Shown piece by piece: positions 1 through 8,699 of a DNA stretch of 48,667 nt. The stretch comes from a virus. How positions within the stretch are numbered: the first letter of the stretch is position 1; each line of letters begins with the position of its first letter. The position numbers were made by a program, and so were the translations under genes. A model generated the notes under the pieces. The model searched no databases, had not been told where the DNA came from, and saw nothing but the letters and a program-made list of their open reading frames with translations. The stretch spans positions 1-48,667 of IMG/VR virus record IMGVR_UViG_3300028829_003988; one strand, written 5' to 3'.

Positions 1-3000
1 CCACTAGTTGGGTCAACATCTCCTTCACAATCACCAGCAATAGTAAATATATTATTTAATATATCAGTAGTATACGTAATACCACTAAACTGACTTAATA
101 ATCCATTTACCACACTTTCCCATTCATTATCTGATGGAACATCATTTAATGTATAACCTGTGTAGAATTCATTTTCTAATGTCTGTCCAATTCCATAACT
201 TCCACCTGATATTGTTAATACACCTGTGAATATCGCTTGAGTTAATTCACATCCGTTTCCAGGTTGATTTAAATCTAAGAATGCCTCATTAAGCATTTCA
301 TAAAAACCTCTCTTACCTTGAGATGATGTTACAAAATTTTGCTCACATAGGGTATTAATTACGTAATCCTCAACATCTTCACTATCACAAACAACCGTTG
401 TTTGTTTTTGAATGGTACATCCATCACTATCAACTACAGTAACACTATACGTACCTCCCGATAAACCAGATAGGTAATTTTGGTTAGTTACTCCGTTGGA
501 CCACGTTATTGTGAATGGTGCACTACCCTCAACTATTTCTAATGTTGCCGTACCATCATTACCCGACACACAATTTGTACTATAAAGTATCGCTTGTACT
601 CCACCAGTACTTTCGGAAATAGTAAAATAGTTTAAGTTAACACAACCGTTATTGTCTGTTACAGAAACCTCATATGAACCACTATTTAAACCTGTTAAGT
701 TTAATGTGTCACTATTAGAATTAATATTATTATAGATGGTAAACCCATCACTTATTCTTTTGACATTATAACTTAGAGGATACTGTATTGAGGTACTTCC
801 ACTACTAACAACTATATTTACTTCACCGTTATTTGTCCCACATGTTGTACCTGTAATTTGTGAAACATCAATAGTGAATTTATTCTCATTTTCAATTGTT
901 TTAGTTGTCGTATAATTACAACCACTATTTGATGTTACCTCTATGGTGTACGTGTCTGAGGCTAAATTATCGAAGGTGTGTGTTTGTGATGAACTACTAG
1001 CACTTTCACTATATCCTGTATTACCCGTAATAGAGTATGTTACAATTCCTGTGACACCTTCAATATTTATTGTGATTTCACCATTTTCACCACAGTTAGA
1101 ATTTTGAGATAAAACTGAGACCACAGAAAAACCAGCGGTAGATGTCAATGTGGATGGGTAGGTTAGATTACACTCACCCGAATCTTGAACGTGTATTGAG
1201 TGAACTCCCGCACATAAGTTGTTTAGGGTAAATGTTTCTCCACCCGACTGTAACTCTCCAGTACTCGCAGAAAAACTATAAGGTGTAGTTCCACCTGTAA
1301 TAGTAAATGTTAATGAACCGTTACAATTAAAACAATCAGGTTGTGTACCTGTAACTGAAGAAACACCTAATGAACTTAAATTACCCACAACAAAATTTTC
1401 AAGTTTTGTACATCCATTACTACTTGTAACAATTACACTACCATTTCCAGGTGGTAGATTGTCGACTATTTGCGTTGTCCCTCCATTAGACCATTGGAAT
1501 GTGTATGGTGGTGTACCCGTTAGTCCTGTAACCGCACCGTATCCATTACTATAATAATTACATGGGCTAGCACCTGTAATTAAAACATCGAAGTCCACAT
1601 TATTAGATTGACTTACGTTTACTGTAGATGTAGTTATTTCTTGACCTGTACCATCAGTAACTACCGCATAATAACTAGATGGTATAATACCACTGTCGAA
1701 TGAATATGGGTTGATATCTGTTGTTACAGTTTGGAAAAGAGTACTATTCTGATATAAAAGAATTGTATACGGGTAGTTACTACTATCTCCACTGATTATG
1801 ATTGAACCAGTCGTATCGTTACATGGGACATCTAAGGCTTCTATTTCAACATCAAAACAATCAGGAATTACGATTTGTTGTGTTATTAATCTACTGTTCG
1901 GTAATGTAGAGTCACTTATATTAAATACGTAAGTCCCAGCGGGTAAGTTATCAAACGTAAACGGACCATTACCTGATGTATCAGGTACTGTACCAGGTGA
2001 AGTGTTCTGTATTAAGTATGGTTTTGTACCTCCTTGAACATCGATAAAAATGGAACCTAAACTACCGCAGTTAGGAGTCGCAGAGAACGCTATCTCTAAC
2101 GGACCTTCGTCACAACTAGGTACACATTCATTATAAGTTAATACTATACCTGAATAATACGCCGAAGTATCCACACAGAATGTTACTCCAAGTGAAGAAC
2201 CTCTTTGTGTCACTCCACAACAATCAACAAAAACATAATCACCACTTGTTTGACCTGAAACACATCCAGGTAAATTAGACGCCGATGGTGTTGGTGTTGG
2301 GGTATTTGTAGGAGTTACTGATGGAGTCGCTGATGCACATATACACGATACGTCATCACAATAATCAGGAAGTATCTGATTCCATTTTAAAATTAATTGG
2401 GGAGTACCTAACGTTTCTTGAGTAAAGTAATAACATGTCCCCCCATTATTAAATCCATAACCCTCAGATAGGTCTGTACTATCTAAGAACTCATCTAGGC
2501 TATCTCCGACAACTCCTGAAGTAAAACTGTAAACCGTGGGGTCTACCTGAATTCCAAAGTTCTTAAGACCAGCACCGTTTTGGTATTGTGTTGGTAGATT
2601 TTGGTATGACGTGGTGTTAGTAAGTGTCGAATACGGATTATTTGTGGTTATTAAACTACAGTTTATGTTTTCGGGACCCACTGAGGTGATTGGTTCTCCG
2701 TATTTAGTTTGAAATTCAGTATTTGTTATTGTTTCACCTTCAATAGCACCTAAACAGTGTAACGGGAATGGAATTCTAGCCGTGCTTGAATCAATTACTG
2801 GATAAACCAACCCATTAACTCTACCTCCAATTAATTGTATATCTCTCCATACTTTGAGGTATGATTCATATTCTGCCTCGAACCTGGTCGATGGTTGATT
2901 TCCTGCTGACGGCTGCCACCATTGTGCTTCACTAACTGACGAGTATAAACTAAAACCATCTACAGTTAAATTAGATTTTTGAATTCTAGGATGATATAAA

Positions 3001-6000
3001 CCTGCGGCCCCGTCCGCCTCATCTACAACTAAAATTACAATATAATCACTTATACCACCATTAAAAGTACCAGGGCCTGAATTTGCAGTATTATTTAATT
3101 CTGTACTATGGTCAAATGGTACTCCATTAGTGCGAGTATCGTTTATACCTGTGGTAATATTTTGTCCTCTGTTAATTCTTCTGTATGTAGTGTTACTATC
3201 ATTAAACTCAGTGGATTTAGGTCTACATTCACCAGAACTATTTTGACACCATCCACTATTAGCTATTGAAAACTCAACCACGTCAGAAGGGTCCGAACCA
3301 AACTCATCTATCTGTTCGTTTGTTGACAATGTACCCCCCGTCATTGAACCCAAGTATGGGTATGAAGACCACCATAACCAATTTTCTCCGTTACTTGAAG
3401 GTGCACCTACAACACCTTCATACAAATTGTTTCCTGATAGGTCACCATATGAAACCTTTTCATCGTACCACTCTCTTATACTCTCAGAAGCCTGTGTAGC
3501 ACTAGCCTCATCTAATGAAGTTCCGTCATAGAAAACAAATACTTTAGTTTCTGGCGTCGGTACTTCGACCAATAATGTATCTGACCTATCACAACATGCA
3601 GCCGCTTCCCATACCTCGGTAGTAACAGCAGAAGGTGTTACCGAGGGTGTAGGTGTTAGAGTTTGTGCTGGTGTTGTAGTAATAGACGGCGTAGTTGTCG
3701 GTGATACCGTTATTGTAGGTGTTACTGTTGGTGTTATAGTTGGAGTTGGAGTGTTACTTGTACTACTACTTCTAATACATATCCCATATGAAACCCCATT
3801 CACATATGAGGTTAATTGTGAATTTATTAGTGGTCCTAAATCGACTTCAAGTTGTTCTTGTAGTGAATCATATGTTATACCCAAAATAGAGTAGTAAATA
3901 AGTGAACTATCAAAATAATCTAAAGTGATTATACCTGAATTATTACCATCTAAAGCCATTAATTCAGTTTCTTGGTCGACATTCCCCTGGCTATACCTAT
4001 CAATTATGATTTTATCATAATTGATAGGGTTGTTAATATTACCTGGGTCAGGTAAATCTGGCGGTAGTACTTGTATTAACCTTGTTTGGAAATATTCATT
4101 AGTTGCTGTCCCGTCCCATGACTCTTTAAGCCAACCACCAATAAAATCTGAGGTACCTGAATTACAAGCAACACTACTCAATGTTGGTGTTGGAGTTGGA
4201 GTATTTGTAGTTGTTATAGTCGGTGTAACCGTATTACTTGGTGTTATAGTTGGTGTAACTGAATTGGTAGGTGTTGGTGTGGGAGTCCCGCAAGTTACAC
4301 ACATACCTGATAATGGCCCATTAGTACATATATTCGGTAAAAGTGTGTTTGTATTAATTACTGGTGTACCAGTACCTGGATTACCTTTGTAGTTATAACA
4401 CTTTTCGTCATACTCTAAACCATATCCCTGTGTCGTTGTACCTCCTGAGTAAATAATAGTTATTGTATCTGTCTCATCACAACAATTTTCTAACTCATAT
4501 AGCTTATAATCAGTATTACAATCTCCACATCTTGGATTTGTACATCCGTCTGTATATATATTCGTTTCGTAAATAAAGTCTACAGTACTACCACTTTCAG
4601 AGTCACCAGCTAAAGATGTAAATGTATAACAAACCGAGTTAAACACAAATGAATATCCACCCGATACCGATGTATCTGCAGAAACTGAAACCACTATATC
4701 AGGTAGATTTAAATTTTCACAACAACCCGAAGCGTTCCAATAAACTAAATCAGGGTTATCTCCAACAGGATTTTCATCACAAGAAGTTAACGCAATCTGA
4801 TTTGATATATCGGAGGCGAATGTGTCAAAATCTGCGGTATATGCTAAATCAGGAGAAGAGGCTAATGTCTCAAGTTGACCTACATTAATACCACTACCAA
4901 CACCTATAGTTTGTATTTTAACCTGAACACCATTACTAAATAAACCTAACGTCATTTGTGACGTTAGTTGTGAAGCACTTAATGAAGCTAATGAACACGG
5001 GACAGTAACGTCATAAATTTGTCCGTCAGTAATTAATAAAATGTTTTTTTCTGCACCTAAAGTGGAGTTAGCGCCGTTTAACATATTATATGCCTGTTCT
5101 AAAGCATAACTTACATATGTCCCCCCACCGTCAGGTGACATATTATTAGCAGCATTAACGAAATTAGTATGATTATCTGTTAAGTCTATCACCTCATCAA
5201 CATTACCACAACTAGACCACTTAATAATACCAATCTTAACCTCACCACTATCCATATTACCCTCCAAAGAGTCAGCAATATTTACAACACCTGTTTTAAT
5301 GTCATCAAAATCACTAATAATACTTCCTGATTGGTCAACAAGTACTACTATATCTTGTAAACCACATCCCGAAACGGTACAATCACAAAAACCTGATAAA
5401 CAAATATCGTCTGTGAGTGTGTCGGTCGTTATTCCAACATCAATACCATCTGTATCACCTTTATATGTGTAACATTTATCATCATACTCTAATCCCTGTC
5501 CTTCGGTAGGTGTACCACCAGAATAAAGTACCTGTATCTTATCAGTTATGTCACAACAATTTCTTAAAAATATCTTCTCTAAATTAGAACAACTACATAT
5601 TGAGTCAGCACACGCATTGGTAACTATATCTGTAGGTAAAACGGTATATACCGAAGAACCACTAAATGTATCTCCTGTTAAAGTATTAAACGTATAACAA
5701 TTTCCATTGTATATAAATCCATCTGTAGTTAACGTTGGTGTTGTCCCTGTTTCTAACGCAACCACTATATCGGGTAATCCGAATGTCGTACAACAGGGTG
5801 TAGACTCGTACCAATTATATGAACTACCAGTAAATGGGTTTTCTTCACAACTATTGTCGGCAATCTGCCCTGATACATTATCAACAAAATCATCAAAGTC
5901 AGTCGCACTGAACTGAAATTGAGGTCCTGAAGATAATGAATTTAATTGTAAATTATTACCATTAGTTATATTTACAGTGTAAATTTTAATTGGGACTCCA

Positions 6001-8699
6001 CTGTCGTAGGTACCCGCCTTCATTTGGTTGGCCAATTGTGAAGTGGATGGTATACCACATGACTGATTAGTAAAATCTGAGATTCCTCCGTCAGTAATTA
6101 ATATTATACTTTTTTCCGCAGTTAAATTATCGACATCTAGTAAATCATAAGCGTCTGATAACGCTCGTGACGCGTATGTTCCTCCACCATTAAATGGTGC
6201 GGTATCAACTGCATTTGTAAATATAGTATGGTCAGAAGTTAATCCAACTATTTGTGTGGTACTACTACAATTAGACCACCTTATTGCTGACATTCGAACC
6301 TCACCGAGATTCATTCTAGTTTCCAAATCATCGGCAATCGCAATAACACCGTCTTGCATATCTTGCCAATTAATAGAACCAACACTACCCGATTGGTCCA
6401 TCAACACAACAATATCTTGTGGGTTACACAGTCCTTGACATGAATTACAATCTGAATACTCAGTGTTTACGCTCGACACATATATCGGTTCGTTAGTCTG
6501 AACTTCACCCAAGTATATAAGACAATGTTCATCTCCATTAACTAGTTCAGTGTGAAACGTACAACCTGTCGATTCTGTTGTACCAGTACAACTTACTGTA
6601 AGACCTGTAGAGTAAAGTATTTGAGGAAGTTGACAAGAGGATTCAGTACTTAAATCAAACTCAACCGTAGTGTCGTCAATCCATGGAAAAAAGGATATAA
6701 AATAAGCATTTGTCAAACAATTCGCTGGTGGATATCCTGACGGATTTATAGTAGTTAAGAATGGTGCATTACATCCTCCATTGTAAGAGGCGTGGAAAAG
6801 AGCCGCCACCCATATATCATCTCTTGTAATTTCATAGTTTGAATTCATAAGAGGACTTAAGTCACATACATTACCAATATAAAGTGGCATATTGTAAGTA
6901 ACCGAATTATAGGTGTAAGCAGTTGTTCCATATACACAAGGTACGATATCAGTGTTTGTAAATTTTGTACAAGCAGAAAACTTTTGTGTAGTAAATAATG
7001 GGGTAGACGTAGTTGGTGTTGGTGTTGGAGTCTGTGTTACAGAGGTTGTTGGTGTAGTAGAAGGTGTTTGAGTAACTGAAGTTGTTGGTGTCTGACTTGG
7101 TGTTTGTGTAACTGTATTGGTTGGTGTTGGCGTCAATGATGGGCATGTCGGACATGTCCCATCCGTTGTATTACAAATACTTGATGTGAATGAAGCTATA
7201 AAATGGTCCGCTTCTGAAAGATATGGTGTACCAGTATAGTACCAACAAATTCCACTTAACACAAATCCATCACCAATGGATGGTGAACCCGTTACCCCAG
7301 TATCATATGATGCGGTTATTGTTTGACTACTATCACAACAATTTTCAAAGTATGCCGCTTCAACATCCGAACATCTACAGTCAGGTGTAGATGTAGAAGT
7401 ACAAATATTATTAACTACATCACCTGTTAATACCGCGTATGACACTAATGAACTAAATACATCCGATACGGGCGTGCTAAATTTATAACAGGTATCCATA
7501 AACTGAAAACCTGAATTTGCTGCTGGTGTGTAATTACTATCTAATAAAACGTATATACCAGGTACCTCAGTACAACATCCATCTGTTAACCAAACAGTTT
7601 GATTTGATGCTCCACCATAATCCACATTTTCTTCACAACCTGTACCTGCAACGCTATCGGATATTGAGTTTTGCCATGTAAAAAATGTATTAGCGAAATA
7701 ATAATTATCACTACCTGAGGCCATGTACTGAAGTTGTTGTTGTACTCCTGAAACTATATTTACCGCAATAATCTTAACCGGTGTGTCTATCGCGGGACTG
7801 TATAAACCTGTCTTAATTAAAGTCGCAGTATTAATGGCACTATTAGAACCGCAACCTCCGTAGTAATCTGAGATAGCACCATCTGTTATGATAATAATTG
7901 TTTTTTCAGCTGAAGATTCACTATAAGCACCAAATAATTGGTCATAAGCGTCATCTAATGCGGTATTCACGTATGTACCTCCTCCACTTGGACTTGCTGA
8001 GGTTATTGATGAAGTAAATGTACTGTGATTTGACGTTAAATTTGAAATAAGTTGTACTACCCCACAACTAGACCACTTATATGCCGCCATATTAACAAGT
8101 CCTAAGTCCATTTCCGCTTCAAGTAAATCTGCGATGTTGTTAACACCATTTTTCATAAAGACGAACTCGGAGGCGCTAATACTTGAGGATTGGTCTAATA
8201 AAAATACTATATCTTGTTTAGGACATACCTCAACACAATCAGTGCAATTAGTAAATCCAGTAAGTGCAATTACTGAAGTTGGGTTTGTAATGGTAGTGCT
8301 TATCTTATTAAAACATTTTACGTTTTTTGTGGTGGGGTCCTCAAATAGTATTGTTTGGAGTCCTGAATATTGAGCTCCTGTAGGCCAATTAATATCATTT
8401 GTAAAAAATGGTCTATCGTCGTCCGGACATCCTCTATATATATTACAATTAGTTAACGCCATGTTAGTATCAACTTCACAACCATCACAATCATCAAATT
8501 CGATAAAGGTGCATTCGTCGGAATTATACTCTTCTAATCTCTCATCAGTGTTTTCTTCTACTTGATAACATCCACTTTGTATACCTCCACACTCTATAAA
8601 CCACGTTTCACCAACATTTAAATTTGTGGCCCCTGTAAAGTTAACCTTATACCTAAGGTCACCATCACAACTCTGTAATATATACTGTGTAAAACTCAT
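1..8699 (-). CDS. Giant vWA / Cys-module / SprB-repeat tail adhesin (3' end beyond window)
   Basis: The frame is open from ATG at 8699 to the left edge (at least 2899 residues), with the stop outside the window. From N to C it has a Cys-rich head; vWA domain 1 (about residues 157-355, MIDAS DQSSS, GGGTY, ITDG); a Thr/Pro hinge; vWA 2 (about 760-945, DQSGS); vWA 3 (about 1110-1300, DQSGS); two more Thr/Pro hinges; a degenerate vWA-like region (about 1712-1970, DGTS and VVDEAD); a fourth hinge; and about seven SprB-like repeats (about 2197-2770). Cys-Cys modules are interspersed. vWA domains bind protein ligands through a metal, and SprB repeats occur in the flavobacterial gliding adhesin SprB. 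The start overlaps the stop of the upstream wedge gene by 4 nt (ATGA), so it is co-translated with baseplate genes. I infer a host-binding fibre or adhesin of the virion. It could also be a baseplate decoration; no chaperone or enzyme domain is visible. Confidence 0.85.
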   Translation of the reverse strand, partial: MSFTQYILQSCDGDLRYKVNFTGATNLNVGETWFIECGGIQSGCYQVEENTDERLEEYNSDECTFIEFDDCDGCEVDTNMALTNCNIYRGCPDDDRPFFTNDINWPTGAQYSGLQTILFEDPTTKNVKCFNKISTTITNPTSVIALTGFTNCTDCVEVCPKQDIVFLLDQSSSISASEFVFMKNGVNNIADLLEAEMDLGLVNMAAYKWSSCGVVQLISNLTSNHSTFTSSITSASPSGGGTYVNTALDDAYDQLFGAYSESSAEKTIIIITDGAISDYYGGCGSNSAINTATLIKTGLYSPAIDTPVKIIAVNIVSGVQQQLQYMASGSDNYYFANTFFTWQNSISDSVAGTGCEENVDYGGASNQTVWLTDGCCTEVPGIYVLLDSNYTPAANSGFQFMDTCYKFSTPVSDVFSSLVSYAVLTGDVVNNICTSTSTPDCRCSDVEAAYFENCCDSSQTITASYDTGVTGSPSIGDGFVLSGICWYYTGTPYLSEADHFIASFTSSICNTTDGTCPTCPSLTPTPTNTVTQTPSQTPTTSVTQTPSTTPTTSVTQTPTPTPTTSTPLFTTQKFSACTKFTNTDIVPCVYGTTAYTYNSVTYNMPLYIGNVCDLSPLMNSNYEITRDDIWVAALFHASYNGGCNAPFLTTINPSGYPPANCLTNAYFISFFPWIDDTTVEFDLSTESSCQLPQILYSTGLTVSCTGTTESTGCTFHTELVNGDEHCLIYLGEVQTNEPIYVSSVNTEYSDCNSCQGLCNPQDIVVLMDQSGSVGSINWQDMQDGVIAIADDLETRMNLGEVRMSAIRWSNCSSTTQIVGLTSDHTIFTNAVDTAPFNGGGTYASRALSDAYDLLDVDNLTAEKSIILITDGGISDFTNQSCGIPSTSQLANQMKAGTYDSGVPIKIYTVNITNGNNLQLNSLSSGPQFQFSATDFDDFVDNVSGQIADNSCEENPFTGSSYNWYESTPCCTTFGLPDIVVALETGTTPTLTTDGFIYNGNCYTFNTLTGDTFSGSSVYTVLPTDIVTNACADSICSCSNLEKIFLRNCCDITDKIQVLYSGGTPTEGQGLEYDDKCYTYKGDTDGIDVGITTDTLTDDICLSGFCDCTVSGCGLQDIVVLVDQSGSIISDFDDIKTGVVNIADSLEGNMDSGEVKIGIIKWSSCGNVDEVIDLTDNHTNFVNAANNMSPDGGGTYVSYALEQAYNMLNGANSTLGAEKNILLITDGQIYDVTVPCSLASLSASQLTSQMTLGLFSNGVQVKIQTIGVGSGINVGQLETLASSPDLAYTADFDTFASDISNQIALTSCDENPVGDNPDLVYWNASGCCENLNLPDIVVSVSADTSVSGGYSFVFNSVCYTFTSLAGDSESGSTVDFIYETNIYTDGCTNPRCGDCNTDYKLYELENCCDETDTITIIYSGGTTTQGYGLEYDEKCYNYKGNPGTGTPVINTNTLLPNICTNGPLSGMCVTCGTPTPTPTNSVTPTITPSNTVTPTITTTNTPTPTPTLSSVACNSGTSDFIGGWLKESWDGTATNEYFQTRLIQVLPPDLPDPGNINNPINYDKIIIDRYSQGNVDQETELMALDGNNSGIITLDYFDSSLIYYSILGITYDSLQEQLEVDLGPLINSQLTSYVNGVSYGICIRSSSTSNTPTPTITPTVTPTITVSPTTTPSITTTPAQTLTPTPSVTPSAVTTEVWEAAACCDRSDTLLVEVPTPETKVFVFYDGTSLDEASATQASESIREWYDEKVSYGDLSGNNLYEGVVGAPSSNGENWLWWSSYPYLGSMTGGTLSTNEQIDEFGSDPSDVVEFSIANSGWCQNSSGECRPKSTEFNDSNTTYRRINRGQNITTGINDTRTNGVPFDHSTELNNTANSGPGTFNGGISDYIVILVVDEADGAAGLYHPRIQKSNLTVDGFSLYSSVSEAQWWQPSAGNQPSTRFEAEYESYLKVWRDIQLIGGRVNGLVYPVIDSSTARIPFPLHCLGAIEGETITNTEFQTKYGEPITSVGPENINCSLITTNNPYSTLTNTTSYQNLPTQYQNGAGLKNFGIQVDPTVYSFTSGVVGDSLDEFLDSTDLSEGYGFNNGGTCYYFTQETLGTPQLILKWNQILPDYCDDVSCICASATPSVTPTNTPTPTPSASNLPGCVSGQTSGDYVFVDCCGVTQRGSSLGVTFCVDTSAYYSGIVLTYNECVPSCDEGPLEIAFSATPNCGSLGSIFIDVQGGTKPYLIQNTSPGTVPDTSGNGPFTFDNLPAGTYVFNISDSTLPNSRLITQQIVIPDCFDVEIEALDVPCNDTTGSIIISGDSSNYPYTILLYQNSTLFQTVTTDINPYSFDSGIIPSSYYAVVTDGTGQEITTSTVNVSQSNNVDFDVLITGASPCNYYSNGYGAVTGLTGTPPYTFQWSNGGTTQIVDNLPPGNGSVIVTSSNGCTKLENFVVGNLSSLGVSSVTGTQPDCFNCNGSLTFTITGGTTPYSFSASTGELQSGGETFTLNNLCAGVHSIHVQDSGECNLTYPSTLTSTAGFSVVSVLSQNSNCGENGEITINIEGVTGIVTYSITGNTGYSESASSSSQTHTFDNLASDTYTIEVTSNSGCNYTTTKTIENENKFTIDVSQITGTTCGTNNGEVNIVVSSGSTSIQYPLSYNVKRISDGFTIYNNINSNSDTLNLTGLNSGSYEVSVTDNNGCVNLNYFTISESTGGVQAILYSTNCVSGNDGTATLEIVEGSAPFTITWSNGVTNQNYLSGLSGGTYSVTVVDSDGCTIQKQTTVVCDSEDVEDYVINTLCEQNFVTSSQGKRGFYEMLNEAFLDLNQPGNGCELTQAIFTGVLTISGGSYGIGQTLENEFYTGYTLNDVPSDNEWESVVNGLLSQFSGITYTTDILNNIFTIAGDCEGDVDPTS
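395..2110 (-). repeat. About seven tandem SprB-like repeats
   Basis: There are seven units of about 75-90 residues. Their pattern is a Cys near the start, G(S/E/T)(I/L)xIxxxGG in the middle, PYxxxW or PYSF, then L(P/S)xGxYxVxVxDxxGC at the end. A clear example is LSGGTYSVTVVDSDGC near 425-475. This is the SprB repeat pattern (PF13573), common in Bacteroidota surface adhesins. Units start near 2110, 1860, 1610, 1390, 1150, 895 and 630. They are diverged from each other, so this is an old array. Confidence 0.75.
2278..2335 (-). repeat. Thr/Pro-rich hinge 4 (short)
   Basis: A short TPSVTPTNTPTPTPS run lies just before the segment leading into the SprB-like repeats. It marks a domain boundary. 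Confidence 0.75.
3625..3770 (-). repeat. Thr/Pro-rich hinge 3 (TPT repeats)
   Basis: TPTPTIT, TPTVTPT, TTPSIT and TPTPSVT units directly precede a Cys-Cys motif and the degenerate vWA-like region. Confidence 0.8.
4180..4295 (-). repeat. Thr/Pro-rich hinge 2 (TPT repeats)
   Basis: A run of TPTPTPT, TPTITPS and TTTNTPT units follows the last complete vWA/Cys-module unit. It is the same type of spacer as the 7000-7140 hinge. Confidence 0.8.
4780..5370 (-). other. vWA domain 3 of the giant adhesin
   Basis: MIDAS motif DQSGS is near 5330-5345, DGGGTYVS near 5120-5145 and ILLITDGQ near 5020-5045. The first Asp lies about 350 residues after that of vWA 2, giving a vWA-plus-Cys-module unit duplicated in tandem. 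Confidence 0.85.
5850..6425 (-). other. vWA domain 2 of the giant adhesin
   Basis: MIDAS motif DQSGS is near 6390-6405, GGGTYAS near 6175-6195 and ILITDGG near 6090-6110. It resembles vWA 3 closely in its motifs and in the modules that follow, pointing to internal duplication. Confidence 0.85.
7000..7140 (-). repeat. Thr/Pro-rich hinge 1 (TPT repeats)
   Basis: A run of about 45 residues is built from TPTPT, TQTPS and TPTTSV units, encoded by near-tandem 6-18 nt DNA repeats. It separates vWA 1 with its Cys modules from the segment leading to vWA 2. It is probably an extended flexible spacer; the repeated DNA could change length by slippage. Confidence 0.8.
7630..8235 (-). other. vWA domain 1 of the giant adhesin
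   Basis: All three MIDAS elements are visible: DQSSS near 8190-8205, GGGTYV near 7975-7990, and IIIITDG near 7885-7905. The hydrophobic strand before the first Asp (QDIVFLL) and the helices between the motifs follow the vWA pattern. The metal site looks intact, which supports ligand binding rather than a purely structural relic. Confidence 0.85.

Noticed and set aside
7000-7140. CRISPR-like or tandem noncoding repeat
   Set aside because: The repeats are in-frame codons for Thr/Pro hinges, without uniform repeat and spacer lengths.
1-8699. Frameshift or gene break inside the giant frame
   Set aside because: The frame set by ATG 8699 agrees with that at the left edge, and the translation keeps the same domain style throughout. 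I saw no stop.
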